This document shows positions 34,409-44,922 of a stretch of 64,000 nt of DNA, in pieces. The notes beneath the pieces were generated by a model that was not told where the DNA came from, did not search any database, and worked only from the letters and a program-made list of their open reading frames with translations. The number at the start of each line of letters is the position of its first letter. Position 1 is the first letter of the stretch. A program made the position numbers and the translations under genes. This DNA comes from Micrococcales bacterium (lineage in GTDB: Bacteria > Actinomycetota > Actinomycetes > Actinomycetales > Dermatophilaceae): assembly GCA_021287075.1 (NCBI GenBank), contig JAJTBD010000021.1, positions 1 to 64,000 on the forward strand, in the 5' to 3' direction.

Positions 34409-36709
34409 GTGAACACTCGAGTCACGCGAGCAGTGTCAGGTGCCGCAGTCGCGGCCCTCGCCCTGACACTGGCGCCCATGGCCGCGACGGGAGCGCCGGC
34501 CCAGGGCGACGCACGGGAGGGCAAGGTCTCGAAGAAGGACGACCTGCCCCACCCGCTCGGCGACGCGCAGCGCGCGCTGCGACAGGAGGCCGTCACCAAG
34601 CTCGTCACGGGCGAGGCGACCACCGTCACCAAGAACGGCCAGCGGGTCATCAGGCTCGCCGGCGACAAGAAGAAGGGCGCCAAGGACCGCTACGTGTCCT
34701 ACCCGGTCAACCGTGAGGAGTCCATCTTCACGATCCTGACCGACTTCGGCACCCAGACCATGGAGGCCCAGGGCGGCACGCCCGGCCCGGTCCACAACAA
34801 GATCCCCGAGCCCGACCGCGTCTGGGACGGCGACGCGACCGACAACAACTCCACGATCTGGAAGGCCAACTTCGACCGCCAGCACTACCAGGACCTGATG
34901 TTCGGTTCCGGCGAGTCGTTCAAGGACTTCTACCTCAAGCAGAGCAACGGCCGCTTCCTGGCCAAGGGCGAGGTCTCCGACTGGGTCCAGGTGCCCTACA
35001 ACGAGGCCCGCTACGGCCACAACCCGGTCGACGGCGACGGCACCTCGGAGGCCGGCGGCTACTGGAACTACATCAAGGACACCGCGACCGCGTGGTACGA
35101 GGCGCAGAAGGCCGCCGGCAAGTCCGACGCCGACATCAAGACCTACCTCCAGCAGTTCGACCAGGTCGACCGCTACGACTACGACGGCGACGGGGTCTTC
35201 AACGAGCCCGACGGCTACATCGACCACTTCCAGGCCATCCACGCCGGTGAGGGCGAGGAGGCCGGCGGCGGCGAGGAGGGCGACGACGCCATCTGGTCCC
35301 ACCGCTGGTATGCCTTCGCGACCGACGCGGGCAAGACCGGCCCCGAGGCCAACAAGGCCGGTGGCGTGCCGCTGGGCGACTCCGGGATCTGGATCGGTGA
35401 CTACACCACCGAGCCGGAGAACGGCGGCCTGGGCGTCTTCACCCACGAGTTCGGCCACGACCTCGGTCTGCCCGACTTCTACGACACCATGGGCGGCGAC
35501 AACGGCACCGGCTTCTGGACGCTGATGTCGGCCGGCTCCTGGCTCAACCACACCGGCCAGGACATCGGCTCCTCGCCCGGCTACATGGGCCCCAAGGAGA
35601 AGCTCGACCTCGGCTGGCTCGACTACAAGGTGATCCCCTACGGCAGCGACACCGCCGCCTACAAGCTCGGCCCGGCCGACCGCGACGGCGCCACGACCCC
35701 GCAGGCCCTGGTCGTGCCCCTGCCCGACAAGACGGTCGTCAACGACTACAACACCCCGCACTCGGGCTCCTATGAGTGGTGGGGCGGTGCGGGCGACAAC
35801 CTCACCAGCTCGCTGACCCGCTCGGTCGACCTGACCGGCAAGTCCTCGGCCTCGATCTCGTCCTGGCTGTGGCTGGACACCGAGGAGGAGTACGACAACC
35901 TCTTCGTCGAGGTCTCGACCGACGGCGGCGCGACCTTCTCGCCGATCGACACCCTGAGCGGCCAGGTCAAGGCCTGGGAGCAGAAGAGCTGGGACCTGTC
36001 GGCCTACGCCGGCAAGCAGATCCAGGTCCGCTTCCGCTACCAGTCCGACGGCGGCCTGCACTACTCCGGCCCCTTCCTCGACGACCTCACCGTGACCGCG
36101 GACGGCGCGACGGTCTTCACCGACGACGTCGAGTCGGGCGACAACGGCTGGACCGCCAAGGGCTTCACCCGGATGACGGGCTCGACCACCGAGCAGCTCT
36201 CGCACTACTACATGGCCGAGAACCGGGTCTACGCCGGCTACGACGCCAACCTTCGGACCGGCCCCTACAACTTCGGCTGGGCCGACACCAAGCCCGACTG
36301 GGTGGAGCGCTTCCCCTACCAGAACGGCATGCTGGTCTGGTACGTCGACGGTGAGTACAAGGACAACAACACCTCCGCCCACCCGGGTGGCGGTCAGGCC
36401 CTCCCCGTCGACGCCCGCCCCGCGCCGGTCGTCTTCCCCGACGGCAAGCTGCTCGGCAACCGCCGCCAGCCCTTCGACGCGACCTTCGGCCTCGAGCGCA
36501 CCGACGCGGTGACCTTCCACCGCAACGGCCAGCCCGCAGTCGTCCCGTCGCAGCCGGCGATCCCGACCTTCGACGACCGCGACCCCGGTCGCTACTGGTC
36601 GGCGAAGAACCCGTGGGCCTCGGTCAAGGTGGCCGGTGCGGGCGTGCAGATGCGCGTCCTCAACGGCACCGGCGACCAGCTCCAGGTCCAGGTCGGCTTC
36701 AAGAAGTGA
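34409..36709 (+). CDS. Secreted M6-family metalloprotease (immune inhibitor A-like)
   Basis: A 766-residue exported zinc protease. A signal peptide (about 1-29, ending near AATGAPA) is followed by a charged propeptide, then the catalytic domain with the HEFGH zinc motif (His346-Glu347...His350) and the Met-turn-like LMSAGSW. An Asp-rich calcium loop (DYDGDGVFNEPDG) lies near residue 260. The C-terminal half holds beta-rich carbohydrate-binding/MAM-like modules (SSWLWLDTEEEYDNLFVEVS). There is no LPXTG anchor, so it is released. GTG 34409 follows GGAGGA by 3-4 nt. Tyr is almost always TAC here, unlike neighbouring genes, which suggests high expression. It is monocistronic. Confidence 0.93.
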   Translation: MNTRVTRAVSGAAVAALALTLAPMAATGAPAQGDAREGKVSKKDDLPHPLGDAQRALRQEAVTKLVTGEATTVTKNGQRVIRLAGDKKKGAKDRYVSYPVNREESIFTILTDFGTQTMEAQGGTPGPVHNKIPEPDRVWDGDATDNNSTIWKANFDRQHYQDLMFGSGESFKDFYLKQSNGRFLAKGEVSDWVQVPYNEARYGHNPVDGDGTSEAGGYWNYIKDTATAWYEAQKAAGKSDADIKTYLQQFDQVDRYDYDGDGVFNEPDGYIDHFQAIHAGEGEEAGGGEEGDDAIWSHRWYAFATDAGKTGPEANKAGGVPLGDSGIWIGDYTTEPENGGLGVFTHEFGHDLGLPDFYDTMGGDNGTGFWTLMSAGSWLNHTGQDIGSSPGYMGPKEKLDLGWLDYKVIPYGSDTAAYKLGPADRDGATTPQALVVPLPDKTVVNDYNTPHSGSYEWWGGAGDNLTSSLTRSVDLTGKSSASISSWLWLDTEEEYDNLFVEVSTDGGATFSPIDTLSGQVKAWEQKSWDLSAYAGKQIQVRFRYQSDGGLHYSGPFLDDLTVTADGATVFTDDVESGDNGWTAKGFTRMTGSTTEQLSHYYMAENRVYAGYDANLRTGPYNFGWADTKPDWVERFPYQNGMLVWYVDGEYKDNNTSAHPGGGQALPVDARPAPVVFPDGKLLGNRRQPFDATFGLERTDAVTFHRNGQPAVVPSQPAIPTFDDRDPGRYWSAKNPWASVKVAGAGVQMRVLNGTGDQLQVQVGFKK

Positions 36710-36743
36710 GCCGCGCGGCCTAGCCGCACAGCGCATCACCACC

Positions 36744-36775
36744 GCGGCCCCGGGAGGATCTCCTCCCGGGGCCGC
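36744..36775 (+). terminator. Terminator of the M6 protease gene
   Basis: A 15-bp perfect inverted repeat (36744-36758 with 36761-36775, GCGGCCCCGGGAGGA arm) lies 34 nt after the stop and is followed by CCCTTT. Confidence 0.85.
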
Positions 36776-36836
36776 ACCCTTTGCGACACCGGACCCCTCC
36801 GCGACGAGGGGGCCCCGATAGGGCAGGATCTAGGGC

Positions 36837-38174
36837 ATGGATCGCCAGCAGGAGTTCGTCCTTCGCACCATCGAGGAGCGCGACATCCGCTTCGTGCGGC
36901 TGTGGTTCACCGACATCCTCGGCACGCTGAAGTCGGTGGCGATCGCCCCGGCCGAGCTCGAGGGCGCCTTCGCCGAGGGCATCGGCTTCGACGGCTCCGC
37001 GATCGAGGGCTTCGCCCGCGTCTTCGAGGCCGACATGCTCGCCAAGCCCGACCCGAGCACCTTCCAGGTGCTGCCGTGGCGCGGCGAGCACCCCGGCACC
37101 GCCCGCATGTTCTGCGACATCACCCTGCCCGACGGCCAGGCGGCCTGGGCCGACCCCCGCCACGTGCTCCAGCGCGCGCTCGACCGCGCCGCGAGCGTCG
37201 GCTTCACCTTCTACACCCACCCCGAGATCGAGTTCTATCTGCTCAAGCCGGGTTTCCGGCCGGGGGAGTCGCCCGAGCCGGTCGACCACGCCGGATACTT
37301 CGACCACGTGCCCCACGGCACCGGCCAGGACTTCCGGCGGGCGGCGATCACGATGCTGGAGGCGATGGGCATCTCCGTTGAGTTCAGCCACCACGAGGGC
37401 GGCCCGGGCCAGAACGAGATCGACCTGCGCTATGCCGACGCGCTGACCACGGCCGACAACATCATGACCTTCAAGACGGTCATCAAGGAGGTCGGCCTCG
37501 AGCAGGGGGTCTACGCGACCTTCATGCCCAAGCCCTTCGCCGAGCATCCCGGCTCCGGCATGCACACCCACGTCTCCCTCTTCGAGGGCGACACCAACGC
37601 CTTCTATGCCGCGGGCGCGCCCTACCAGCTCTCGCCGGTGGGCCGGCAGTTCATCGCCGGGCTGATGCGCCACGGCGCCGAGATCTGCGCGGTCACCAAC
37701 CAGTACGTCAACTCCTACAAGCGGCTGTGGGGCGGCGGTGAGGCACCGGCATACCTCACCTGGGGCCACAACAACCGCAGCGCGCTCGTGCGCGTGCCGA
37801 TGTACAAGCCGAGCAAGGGCAACTCCACGCGCGTCGAGGTGCGCTCGCTGGACTCGGCCGCCAACCCCTATCTCGCCTTTGCGATGATCCTGGCGGCGGG
37901 TCTCAAGGGCATCGAAGAGGGCTATGAGCTGCCGCCCGAGGCCGAGGACGATGTGTGGAGCCTGACCCACTCCGAGCGCCGCGCCCTCGGCATCAAGCCG
38001 CTGCCGTCCTCCCTGCACGAGGCCATCGGCGTCATGGAGGACAGCGAGCTGGTCGCCGAGACGCTGGGTGAGCACGTCTTCGACTACTTCCTGCGCAACA
38101 AACGCGCCGAGTGGGATGACTACCGCGACCAGGTGACGCCCTTCGAGCTCGAGCGCTACCTGCCCTCGCTCTGA
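36837..38174 (+). CDS. glnA2: Glutamine synthetase, GlnA2 type
   Basis: A 445-residue type I glutamine synthetase that makes glutamine from glutamate, ammonia and ATP. The metal and ATP signatures are EIEFYLL, the NEIDLRYADAL loop, the GSGMHTHVSLF segment and NRSALVRVP. It matches mycobacterial and streptomycete GlnA2. The GYELPPEAEDD loop occupies the place of the NLYDLPP adenylylation loop of the main GSI-beta enzyme; a Tyr is present but the context differs. ATG 36837 has a CAGGAT box 7 nt upstream and no clear Shine-Dalgarno sequence. glnE follows by 19 nt, so the synthetase and its possible modifying enzyme are co-transcribed. Confidence 0.94.
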   Translation: MDRQQEFVLRTIEERDIRFVRLWFTDILGTLKSVAIAPAELEGAFAEGIGFDGSAIEGFARVFEADMLAKPDPSTFQVLPWRGEHPGTARMFCDITLPDGQAAWADPRHVLQRALDRAASVGFTFYTHPEIEFYLLKPGFRPGESPEPVDHAGYFDHVPHGTGQDFRRAAITMLEAMGISVEFSHHEGGPGQNEIDLRYADALTTADNIMTFKTVIKEVGLEQGVYATFMPKPFAEHPGSGMHTHVSLFEGDTNAFYAAGAPYQLSPVGRQFIAGLMRHGAEICAVTNQYVNSYKRLWGGGEAPAYLTWGHNNRSALVRVPMYKPSKGNSTRVEVRSLDSAANPYLAFAMILAAGLKGIEEGYELPPEAEDDVWSLTHSERRALGIKPLPSSLHEAIGVMEDSELVAETLGEHVFDYFLRNKRAEWDDYRDQVTPFELERYLPSL

Positions 38175-38193
38175 GCGTCGAGAGGGGTATGCC

Positions 38194-41190
38194 GTGGAGC
38201 CCGGCCGCAGCGCGACCACAGCTGGCGCCCTGGCCCGGCTGGGCTTCGCCGAGCCCGGTCAGGCCGAGCGGCTGCTCGGTGACCCGGCGCTCGCCCGGCT
38301 GACCCGCGAGGAGGGGGGCGCCCGCCGCCTGTCGGAGGCGCTCGCCGAGGTCGCCGACCCCGACCTCGGCCTGCTCGGCCTGGTGCGGGTGCTGGAGGCC
38401 GCCGCCGAGCGCGACGAGGCGCAGGGCCGGGCCCTGGCCGACGCGATCGCCGACGACGAGAGCGTCGCCGACCGGGTGCTGGGGGTGCTCGGCGCGTCGG
38501 CGGCGCTCTCGGATCACCTTGTCGCCCACCCTGACCACTGGCGCTCTGCGGTGGAGGCGAGCGCCTCCACCGTGGCGGAGCGCACCGCGCGGATGCTGAC
38601 GGCCGTGCGCGAGCCCGGTGACCTGACGGGCGTCGACGCGCTTCGCGTGGCCTATCGCCGCGAGCTGCTCGGCATCGCCGCCCGCGACGTGACCGCCGAT
38701 GACCCGGTGGAGCATCTGCCGCGCACCGCCCGGGCCCTGGCCAATCTCGCGGAGGCCGCCCTGGAGGCGGCGCTGGAGATCGCCCGGCAGGAGGTCGGCG
38801 AGGACGCTGCGCTGGCCCGCCTGGCGGTGATCGGCATGGGCAAGACCGGCGGGCAGGAGCTCAACTACATCTCCGATGTCGACGTCATCTTCGTCGCCGA
38901 GCCGGCGCCCGGTGTCGAGGAGGACCGGGCCCTGGCCGTGGCCACGGCGCTGGCCACCCAGCTGATGCGGGCCTGCTCTGCCTCCACCGCGGCCGGCTCG
39001 CTGTGGCAGGTCGACCCCAACCTCCGTCCCGAGGGCAAGAACGGCCCCCTGGTGCGCACGGTGGAGAGCCACCGCTCCTACTACGAGCGGTGGGCCAAGA
39101 CATGGGAGTTCCAGGCCCTCCTCAAGGCGCGCCCCGTGGCCGGCGACCGCGAGCTCGGACAGGCCTATCTCGACGTGGTCGCGCCCATGGTCTGGGAGGC
39201 CGCCTCCCGCGAGAACTTCGTCGAGGACGTCCAGGCGATGCGGCGTCGGGTGGAGGAGCACGTGCCGCCCGCCGAGGCCAGGCGGCAGCTCAAGCTGGGC
39301 AAGGGTGGACTGCGCGATGTGGAGTTCAGCGTCCAGCTGCTCCAGCTGGTCCACGGCCGCTCCGACGAGACCCTGCGCTCGCGCACCACCCTCCAGGCGC
39401 TGGCCGATCTGGCCGCCGGCGGCTATGTGGCGCGCGAGGACGCCGAGGTGCTCGACGCGGCATACCGGCTCCTGCGCACCCTCGAGCACCGCATCCAGCT
39501 CTATCGGCTGCGCCGCACCCACCTCATGCCGACCGGCAAGGGCGAGCTGCGCCGGCTCGGCCGGGCCCTCGGCTACCGCAGCGAGCCGGGGGAGGAGGTC
39601 GTGCGCCGGTGGCAGAGCCAGGCCCGTGAGGTGCGCCGCCTCCACGAGCGGCTCTTCTACCGCCCCCTGCTGAGCTCGGTCGCAAAACTCAGCTCCGACG
39701 AGGCCCGGCTCACCCCCGAGGCGGCGCGGGATCGCCTCTCCGCGTTGGGTTTCCGCGACCCCGCCGGCGCCCTGCGCCACCTCGAGTCGCTCACGAGCGG
39801 GGTGAGCCGCCGGGCCGCGATCCAGCGCACGCTGCTGCCGGTGATGCTGGGCTGGTTCGCCTCCGAGGCCGACCCCGACGCGGGCCTGCTCGCCTTCCGG
39901 CAGATCAGCGACGACCTCGGCACCACCCACTGGTATCTCAAGCTGCTGCGCGACGAGGGGACCGCGGCCGAGCGACTGGCCCACACCCTCGCCCGCAGCC
40001 GGTTCGCCGCCGACCTGCTCGTCGGGGCGCCCGACGCGGTGCAGCTGCTCGCCGACGAGCGCGGCCTCCAGCCGCGCGACCGGGGCGAGCTGGTGCGGCG
40101 GATGATGCAGGCCGCGCACCGCCGTGATGACGCCCAGCCCGGTGTCCTGGCCGCCCGGGCGATCCGCCGCACCGAGCTGTTCTCGATCGCCGTCGCCGAC
40201 CTCTATGGGCTCCTGGACCTTGACGAGGTGGGCCGGGCCCTGACCGGCCTCACCGAGGCGCTGGTCGAGACCGCCCTCGACCGGGCCGTGCACACTGTCG
40301 TCGAGCGCGTGGGGGAGGAGCTCTCGACCCGGATCGCGGTCATCGGCATGGGCCGGCTGGGCGGCGGCGAGATCGGCTACTCCTCCGACGCCGACGTGGT
40401 CTTCGTCCACGACCCCCACGAGGGTGCCGACGACAAGGTCGCCCAGGACCAGGCGCTCGAGGTCGTCAAGGAGCTGCGCTCCCTGCTCGGCGCCGCCGGG
40501 CCCGACCCCAAGATCGGGCTCGACGCCGACCTGCGGCCCGAGGGCAAGAGCGGCCCCCTGGTGCGCTCGCTCGACTCCTACCGCGCCTACTACGAGCGCT
40601 GGTCGCTCACCTGGGAGTCGCAGGCGCTGCTGCGCGCCCGCCCGATCGCGGGCGATCCCGACCTCGGCGCGGCATTCATCGAGCTGATCGACCCGCTGCG
40701 CTGGCCGGCCGACGGCCTCAGCCCCGAGGACCTGCGTCAGGTGCGCCGGCTCAAGGCGCGGATGGAGTCCGAGCGGCTCCCGCGCGGTGCCGACCCCAAG
40801 ACCCACTTCAAGCTCGGCCGCGGTGGCCTCTCCGATGTGGAGTGGACCGTGCAGCTGCTCCAGATGCAGCACGCCCACGCCGTCCCGGCGCTGCGCACGA
40901 CCGCCACACTGCCGGCGCTCGCGTCGGCCGTCGAGGCCGACCTGATCGGCGAGTCCGACGCGAGCGCGCTGCGCGAGTCCTGGGAGCTGGCCAGCCGCAT
41001 GCGCAATGCGGCGGTGCTCTTCCGCGGGCGCCCGGTCGACTCGGTGCCCACCCAGACCCGTGACGCCGACGGCATCGGCCGCATCCTCGGTCTCGGCCCG
41101 GCCGCGACCCAGGAGCTGGGCGAGACCTACCGCCGCTCGGCCCGCAGGGCCCGCCGCGTCGTCGAGCGCCTCTTTTACGGCGAGGAGTGA
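38194..41190 (+). CDS. glnE: Glutamine synthetase adenylyltransferase
   Basis: A 998-residue bifunctional adenylyltransferase/adenylyl-removing enzyme that adjusts glutamine synthetase activity. Two nucleotidyltransferase domains are visible: one with IGMGKTGGQELNYISDVDV at about 211-230 and one with IGMGRLGGGEIGYSSDADV at about 712-730, each with the D-x-D catalytic pair and a following helical GlnD-like domain. GTG 38194 is chosen, with AGAGGGG 6 nt upstream; an ATG at 38189 is out of frame. Length and order (glnA2-glnE) match other actinobacteria. Confidence 0.95.
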   Translation: MEPGRSATTAGALARLGFAEPGQAERLLGDPALARLTREEGGARRLSEALAEVADPDLGLLGLVRVLEAAAERDEAQGRALADAIADDESVADRVLGVLGASAALSDHLVAHPDHWRSAVEASASTVAERTARMLTAVREPGDLTGVDALRVAYRRELLGIAARDVTADDPVEHLPRTARALANLAEAALEAALEIARQEVGEDAALARLAVIGMGKTGGQELNYISDVDVIFVAEPAPGVEEDRALAVATALATQLMRACSASTAAGSLWQVDPNLRPEGKNGPLVRTVESHRSYYERWAKTWEFQALLKARPVAGDRELGQAYLDVVAPMVWEAASRENFVEDVQAMRRRVEEHVPPAEARRQLKLGKGGLRDVEFSVQLLQLVHGRSDETLRSRTTLQALADLAAGGYVAREDAEVLDAAYRLLRTLEHRIQLYRLRRTHLMPTGKGELRRLGRALGYRSEPGEEVVRRWQSQAREVRRLHERLFYRPLLSSVAKLSSDEARLTPEAARDRLSALGFRDPAGALRHLESLTSGVSRRAAIQRTLLPVMLGWFASEADPDAGLLAFRQISDDLGTTHWYLKLLRDEGTAAERLAHTLARSRFAADLLVGAPDAVQLLADERGLQPRDRGELVRRMMQAAHRRDDAQPGVLAARAIRRTELFSIAVADLYGLLDLDEVGRALTGLTEALVETALDRAVHTVVERVGEELSTRIAVIGMGRLGGGEIGYSSDADVVFVHDPHEGADDKVAQDQALEVVKELRSLLGAAGPDPKIGLDADLRPEGKSGPLVRSLDSYRAYYERWSLTWESQALLRARPIAGDPDLGAAFIELIDPLRWPADGLSPEDLRQVRRLKARMESERLPRGADPKTHFKLGRGGLSDVEWTVQLLQMQHAHAVPALRTTATLPALASAVEADLIGESDASALRESWELASRMRNAAVLFRGRPVDSVPTQTRDADGIGRILGLGPAATQELGETYRRSARRARRVVERLFYGEE

Positions 41191-41191
41191 G

Positions 41192-41788
41192 ATGGCCGGC
41201 AGCGACCTGACGCAGGCGCACCCCGACGCCGGCACCGAGGCGAACCTGCTCCCCGAGCGGTATGCCGCGTGGGCGCCCCGGGTGCTCGCCGCCGCGCTGG
41301 CAGCCGGGCTTGGCCTGCTGGCCGCCGCGCCCGTCCTGACAGGGCTGTCCTACGGCCGGATCCATACCGTGGCGGAGGGGTGGGGTGTGCCGGTCGCTAC
41401 CGCTGGCCCGGTCGGGGTCTTCCTCGGGTGGCTGCTCGCCTCCGGGCGGGCCCGCTGGTCGCCCCGCGGCGCCGGCCGGCTGACCGGCTGGGCCGCGGCA
41501 TTCCTCGGCGGACTGGTCGCGCTGGCCGTGGCCCGGCGCGAGCCACCGGTGCTCGTCATCGGGCTCATCCTGGCCGCCGGTCTCGTCGTGGGCATCGGAC
41601 TGGTCCCGGTCGGCCTCGGCCGCGCCGCCCTCGCCGGGTTCGCGGCGGGCTCCCTCGTCGGGATGGTCGCGTCGGCCTGGCTCGCCTCGGTCACCACCCC
41701 CGCTGCCGGCATCGCCATCACCGCCCTGACCGGTGGCGCACTCGCGCTCCTGGCCGGTGCCTACACCTCGGACACGCCACGGGCCTGA
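41192..41788 (+). CDS. Hypothetical polytopic membrane protein
   Basis: A 198-residue protein with about six hydrophobic segments (from residue 27 on) rich in Ala, Gly, Leu and Val. I recognise no family motif. ATG 41192 begins one base after the glnE stop, and GGAG within the glnE end can serve as a ribosome-binding site, so it is the last gene of the glnA2-glnE operon. hisD starts 26 nt later from its own promoter. Its coupling to glnE hints at a nitrogen-related role, but nothing in the sequence shows it. Confidence 0.75.
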   Translation: MAGSDLTQAHPDAGTEANLLPERYAAWAPRVLAAALAAGLGLLAAAPVLTGLSYGRIHTVAEGWGVPVATAGPVGVFLGWLLASGRARWSPRGAGRLTGWAAAFLGGLVALAVARREPPVLVIGLILAAGLVVGIGLVPVGLGRAALAGFAAGSLVGMVASAWLASVTTPAAGIAITALTGGALALLAGAYTSDTPRA

Positions 41789-41801
41789 CGCGGGGGCGAC
41801 C

Positions 41802-41807
41802 TAGAAT
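41802..41807 (+). promoter_or_regulatory. -10 box (TAGAAT) of the his operon
   Basis: TAGAAT (5 of 6 matches to TATAAT) ends 7 nt before ATG 41815. There is no ribosome-binding site or leader, so no his attenuator can exist upstream of hisD on this transcript. Confidence 0.6.
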
Positions 41808-41814
41808 CGACATC

Positions 41815-43149
41815 ATGATGTCGACCCTCGATCTGCGGGGCCGCGAGCTGACCGCTCGCACCCTGCGCGACCTGCTGCCGCGTGCCGAGTACGACGTGGA
41901 GGCCGCTCTGGCGACGGTGCGCCCCATCTGCGAGCAGGTCCACCATGAGGGTGCCCAGGCGCTCTACGCGCTCGGTGAGCGCTTCGACGGCATCCGCCCC
42001 ACCTCCCTCCGTGTGCCCGCTGAGGTGCTGGCGGCTGCCCTCGAGGGTCTCGACGGCGACGTCCGCCTGGCGCTCGAGGAGTCGATCCGGCGCGCGCGCA
42101 TCGTCCACGCCGACCAGCGCCGCACCGACGTGACCACCCAGGTCGCCGCGGGCGGCGCGGTGACCGAGCGCTGGGTGCCGGTCGACCGGGTCGGGCTCTA
42201 TGTCCCCGGCGGCCTGGCGGTCTATCCCTCCTCGGTCGTGATGAATGTCGTGCCGGCCCAGTTGGCCGAGGTCGGCTCGCTCGCCGTGGCGAGCCCGCCG
42301 CAGAAGGAGAACACCGGCGTCTTCGCCGGCTACCCCCACCCGACGATCCTGGCGGCCTGCGCCCTGCTCGGCGTCGACGAGGTCTATGCGATGGGCGGGG
42401 CCCAGGCCGTTGCCGGGTTTGCCTATGGCTTCGAGGACGGCGACGTCGTCTGCGACCCGGTCACGCTCGTGACCGGACCCGGCAATATCTATGTGGCCGC
42501 GGCCAAGCGGCTGCTCAAGGGGATCATCGGCATCGACTCCGAGGCCGGGCCCACCGAGATCGCGATCCTCGCCGACGACTCCGCCGACGCCGAGTTCGTC
42601 GCCTCCGACCTGATCAGCCAGGCCGAGCACGACCCGCTCGCCGCCTCGGTCCTGGTCACCGACAGCGAGGACCTGCTCGCGCGCACCGCAGCGGCCCTCG
42701 AGCGGCGCGTCCCCGCGACCAAGCACTCCGGCCGGGTCCAGACGGCGCTCAGCGGCACCCAGTCGGGCTATGTGCTCGTCGACGACATCGACGCCGGGCT
42801 GGCCGTCGTCAACGCCTATGCCGCCGAGCACCTCGAGATCCAGACGCGCGACGCCGACGCGGTAGCCGCCCGGGTCCGCAACGCCGGCGCGGTCTTCGTC
42901 GGCCCGCACTCCCCGGTCAGCCTCGGCGACTACGCCGCCGGCTCCAACCACGTGCTGCCCACGGGCGGCTGCGCCTGCCACTCAAGCGGCCTGTCCGTGC
43001 AGTCCTTCCTGCGCGGCATCCACGTCGTCACCTATGACGAGGCCGCGCTGCGCGAGGTCGGCCACCACGTCGTCACCCTCGCCGAGGCCGAGGACCTGCC
43101 CGCCCACGGCGAGGCCGTGACCGCGCGCATCGGGGAGCGGACCGACTGA
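41815..43149 (+). CDS. hisD: Histidinol dehydrogenase
   Basis: A 444-residue zinc enzyme that oxidises histidinol to histidine in two NAD-dependent steps. Family signatures are the [19 protein letters not shown] segment, [14 protein letters not shown] and [11 protein letters not shown], and the catalytic region [13 protein letters not shown]. Two ATGs stand in tandem (41815, 41818); the first fits a TSS 7 nt after TAGAAT. Its TGA overlaps the hisC ATG by one base. It is the first gene of hisD-hisC-hisB-x-hisH-priA-sseB. Confidence 0.95.
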   Translation: MMSTLDLRGRELTARTLRDLLPRAEYDVEAALATVRPICEQVHHEGAQALYALGERFDGIRPTSLRVPAEVLAAALEGLDGDVRLALEESIRRARIVHADQRRTDVTTQVAAGGAVTERWVPVDRVGLYVPGGLAVYPSSVVMNVVPAQLAEVGSLAVASPPQKENTGVFAGYPHPTILAACALLGVDEVYAMGGAQAVAGFAYGFEDGDVVCDPVTLVTGPGNIYVAAAKRLLKGIIGIDSEAGPTEIAILADDSADAEFVASDLISQAEHDPLAASVLVTDSEDLLARTAAALERRVPATKHSGRVQTALSGTQSGYVLVDDIDAGLAVVNAYAAEHLEIQTRDADAVAARVRNAGAVFVGPHSPVSLGDYAAGSNHVLPTGGCACHSSGLSVQSFLRGIHVVTYDEAALREVGHHVVTLAEAEDLPAHGEAVTARIGERTD

Positions 43150-44264
43150 TGGCCACGCTCACCGACCTGCTGCGCCCCGACCTGCGCGGCAGGACGCCCT
43201 ACGGCGCGCCCCAGCTCGACGTGCCGGTGGCGCTCAACACCAACGAGTGCTCCTACCCCGTGCCCGGCGAGGTGGTCGCCGAGATTACCGCCGCCGTCGC
43301 CGAGGTGGCGGCCGGGCTCAACCGCTATCCCGACCGGGAGTTCACGGCCCTGCGCACCGAGCTCGCGGCATACCTCTCGCGCAGCGGCACGCAGGTGACG
43401 CCCGAGCAGGTCTGGGCCGGCAACGGCTCCAACGAGGTGCTGCTGCACATCCTCCAGGCCTTCGGCGGCCCGGGGCGCACGGCGCTCGGCTTCACCCCGG
43501 CCTACTCGATGCACCCGATCATCACGGCCACCACCGGCACCGGGTGGGTCGACGGGCTGCGTGGCACCGAGGGCGGCGCCTTCGACCTGACGGCCGAGTC
43601 GGCGGTGGCACAGGTGCGCGAGCACCGTCCTGACGTCGTCTTCCTGTGCTCGCCCAACAACCCGACCGGCACGGCGCTCTCGCTCGAGACCGTCGAGGCC
43701 GTCTATGACGCGGCAGCCGACGCAGTGATCGTCGTCGACGAGGCCTATGCGGAGTACGCCCGCGCGGGCACGCCGAGCGCGCTCACCCTGCTCGCAGGAC
43801 GCGAGCGCCTGGTCGTGACCCGCACGATGAGCAAGGCCTTCGCCTTCGCGGGCGGCCGGCTCGGATATCTCGCTGCCGCACCGGAGTTCACCGATGCGCT
43901 GCGGCTGGTGCGGATGCCCTATCACCTGTCGGCGCCGACCCAGGCGATCGCGCTCGCCGCGCTGCGCCACGCCGACACCATGCTCTCGACCGTCGACGCG
44001 ATCCGCGCCCAGCGCGACCGGCTCGTCACCGAGCTGACCGACCTGGGCCTGCACCCCGTGCCGAGCGACGCCAACTTCGTCCTCTTCGGCGGACTGCGCG
44101 ACGCGGCCGCGACGTGGCAGGCTCTGCTCGACCGCGGCATCCTCATCAGGGATGTCGGCATCCCGCACCACCTGCGCGTGACCGCAGGCACCCCCGAGGA
44201 GATGGACGCCTTCCTCACCGCCATGGCCGACCTGGCCCCGACGCACAAGGACGCCGACGCATGA
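43149..44264 (+). CDS. hisC: Histidinol-phosphate aminotransferase
   Basis: A 371-residue PLP enzyme (aminotransferase class I/II) that converts imidazole-acetol phosphate to histidinol phosphate. The PLP lysine lies in [15 protein letters not shown], with the LCSPNNPTG and DEAYAEY cofactor-binding segments upstream. The start overlaps the hisD stop (TGATG) and the stop overlaps the hisB start by 4 bp. Length is normal. Confidence 0.95.
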   Translation: MATLTDLLRPDLRGRTPYGAPQLDVPVALNTNECSYPVPGEVVAEITAAVAEVAAGLNRYPDREFTALRTELAAYLSRSGTQVTPEQVWAGNGSNEVLLHILQAFGGPGRTALGFTPAYSMHPIITATTGTGWVDGLRGTEGGAFDLTAESAVAQVREHRPDVVFLCSPNNPTGTALSLETVEAVYDAAADAVIVVDEAYAEYARAGTPSALTLLAGRERLVVTRTMSKAFAFAGGRLGYLAAAPEFTDALRLVRMPYHLSAPTQAIALAALRHADTMLSTVDAIRAQRDRLVTELTDLGLHPVPSDANFVLFGGLRDAAATWQALLDRGILIRDVGIPHHLRVTAGTPEEMDAFLTAMADLAPTHKDADA

Positions 44265-44869
44265 GCGACCAGCACCGCACCGCCACGATCACCCGCTCGA
44301 CCTCCGAGAGCAGCGTCGAGCTGACGCTCGACCTCGACGGCACCGGCAAGGGCGAGGCCTCCACCGGTGTGCGCTTCTATGACCACATGCTGCTGTCGCT
44401 GGCCAAGCACTCGCTCATCGACCTGAGCGTCAAGGCCACCGGCGATGTCGACGTCGACGCCCACCACACCGTCGAGGACGTCGCGATCGTCCTCGGCCAG
44501 GCCGTGCGCGAGGCCCTCGGCGACAAGAGCGGCATCGCCCGCTTCGGCGATGCGACCGTCCCCCTCGACGAGGCTCTCGTCCTCGCCGTCGTCGACGTCG
44601 CCGGCCGCCCCTATGTCGTCCACGAGGGGGAGCCGGCCGGGCAGGAGTATGCCGTGATCGGCGGCAACTTCATCGGCTCGCTCACCCGGCACGTCCTGGA
44701 GTCCTTCGCCTACAACGCCGGCATCGCCCTGCACGTGCGGGTGCTCGCCGGCCGCGACCCGCACCACATCGTGGAGGCCCAGTTCAAGGCGCTCGCCCGG
44801 GCCCTGCGGGCAGCGGTGGCCCGCGACCCGCGCGTCGAGGGCATCCCCAGCGCGAAGGGCGCGCTCTGA
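44261..44869 (+). CDS. hisB: Imidazoleglycerol-phosphate dehydratase
   Basis: A 202-residue monofunctional HisB, without the phosphatase domain of E. coli. The metal-binding repeats are present: [21 protein letters not shown], and the later [12 protein letters not shown] and [20 protein letters not shown] 44261 overlaps the hisC stop by 4 bp. The next gene starts at or just after this stop. Confidence 0.96.
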   Translation: MSDQHRTATITRSTSESSVELTLDLDGTGKGEASTGVRFYDHMLLSLAKHSLIDLSVKATGDVDVDAHHTVEDVAIVLGQAVREALGDKSGIARFGDATVPLDEALVLAVVDVAGRPYVVHEGEPAGQEYAVIGGNFIGSLTRHVLESFAYNAGIALHVRVLAGRDPHHIVEAQFKALARALRAAVARDPRVEGIPSAKGAL

Positions 44870-44922
44870 TCCCACCGTCGGCCCCGCGCCCCCACGAGCC
44901 GGAGCCGCACGGGCTCCTGCTC

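Noticed and set aside
38032..41235. 1067-codon minus-strand ORF opposite glnE
   Set aside because: Shadow of glnE, which has both nucleotidyltransferase domains and normal length.
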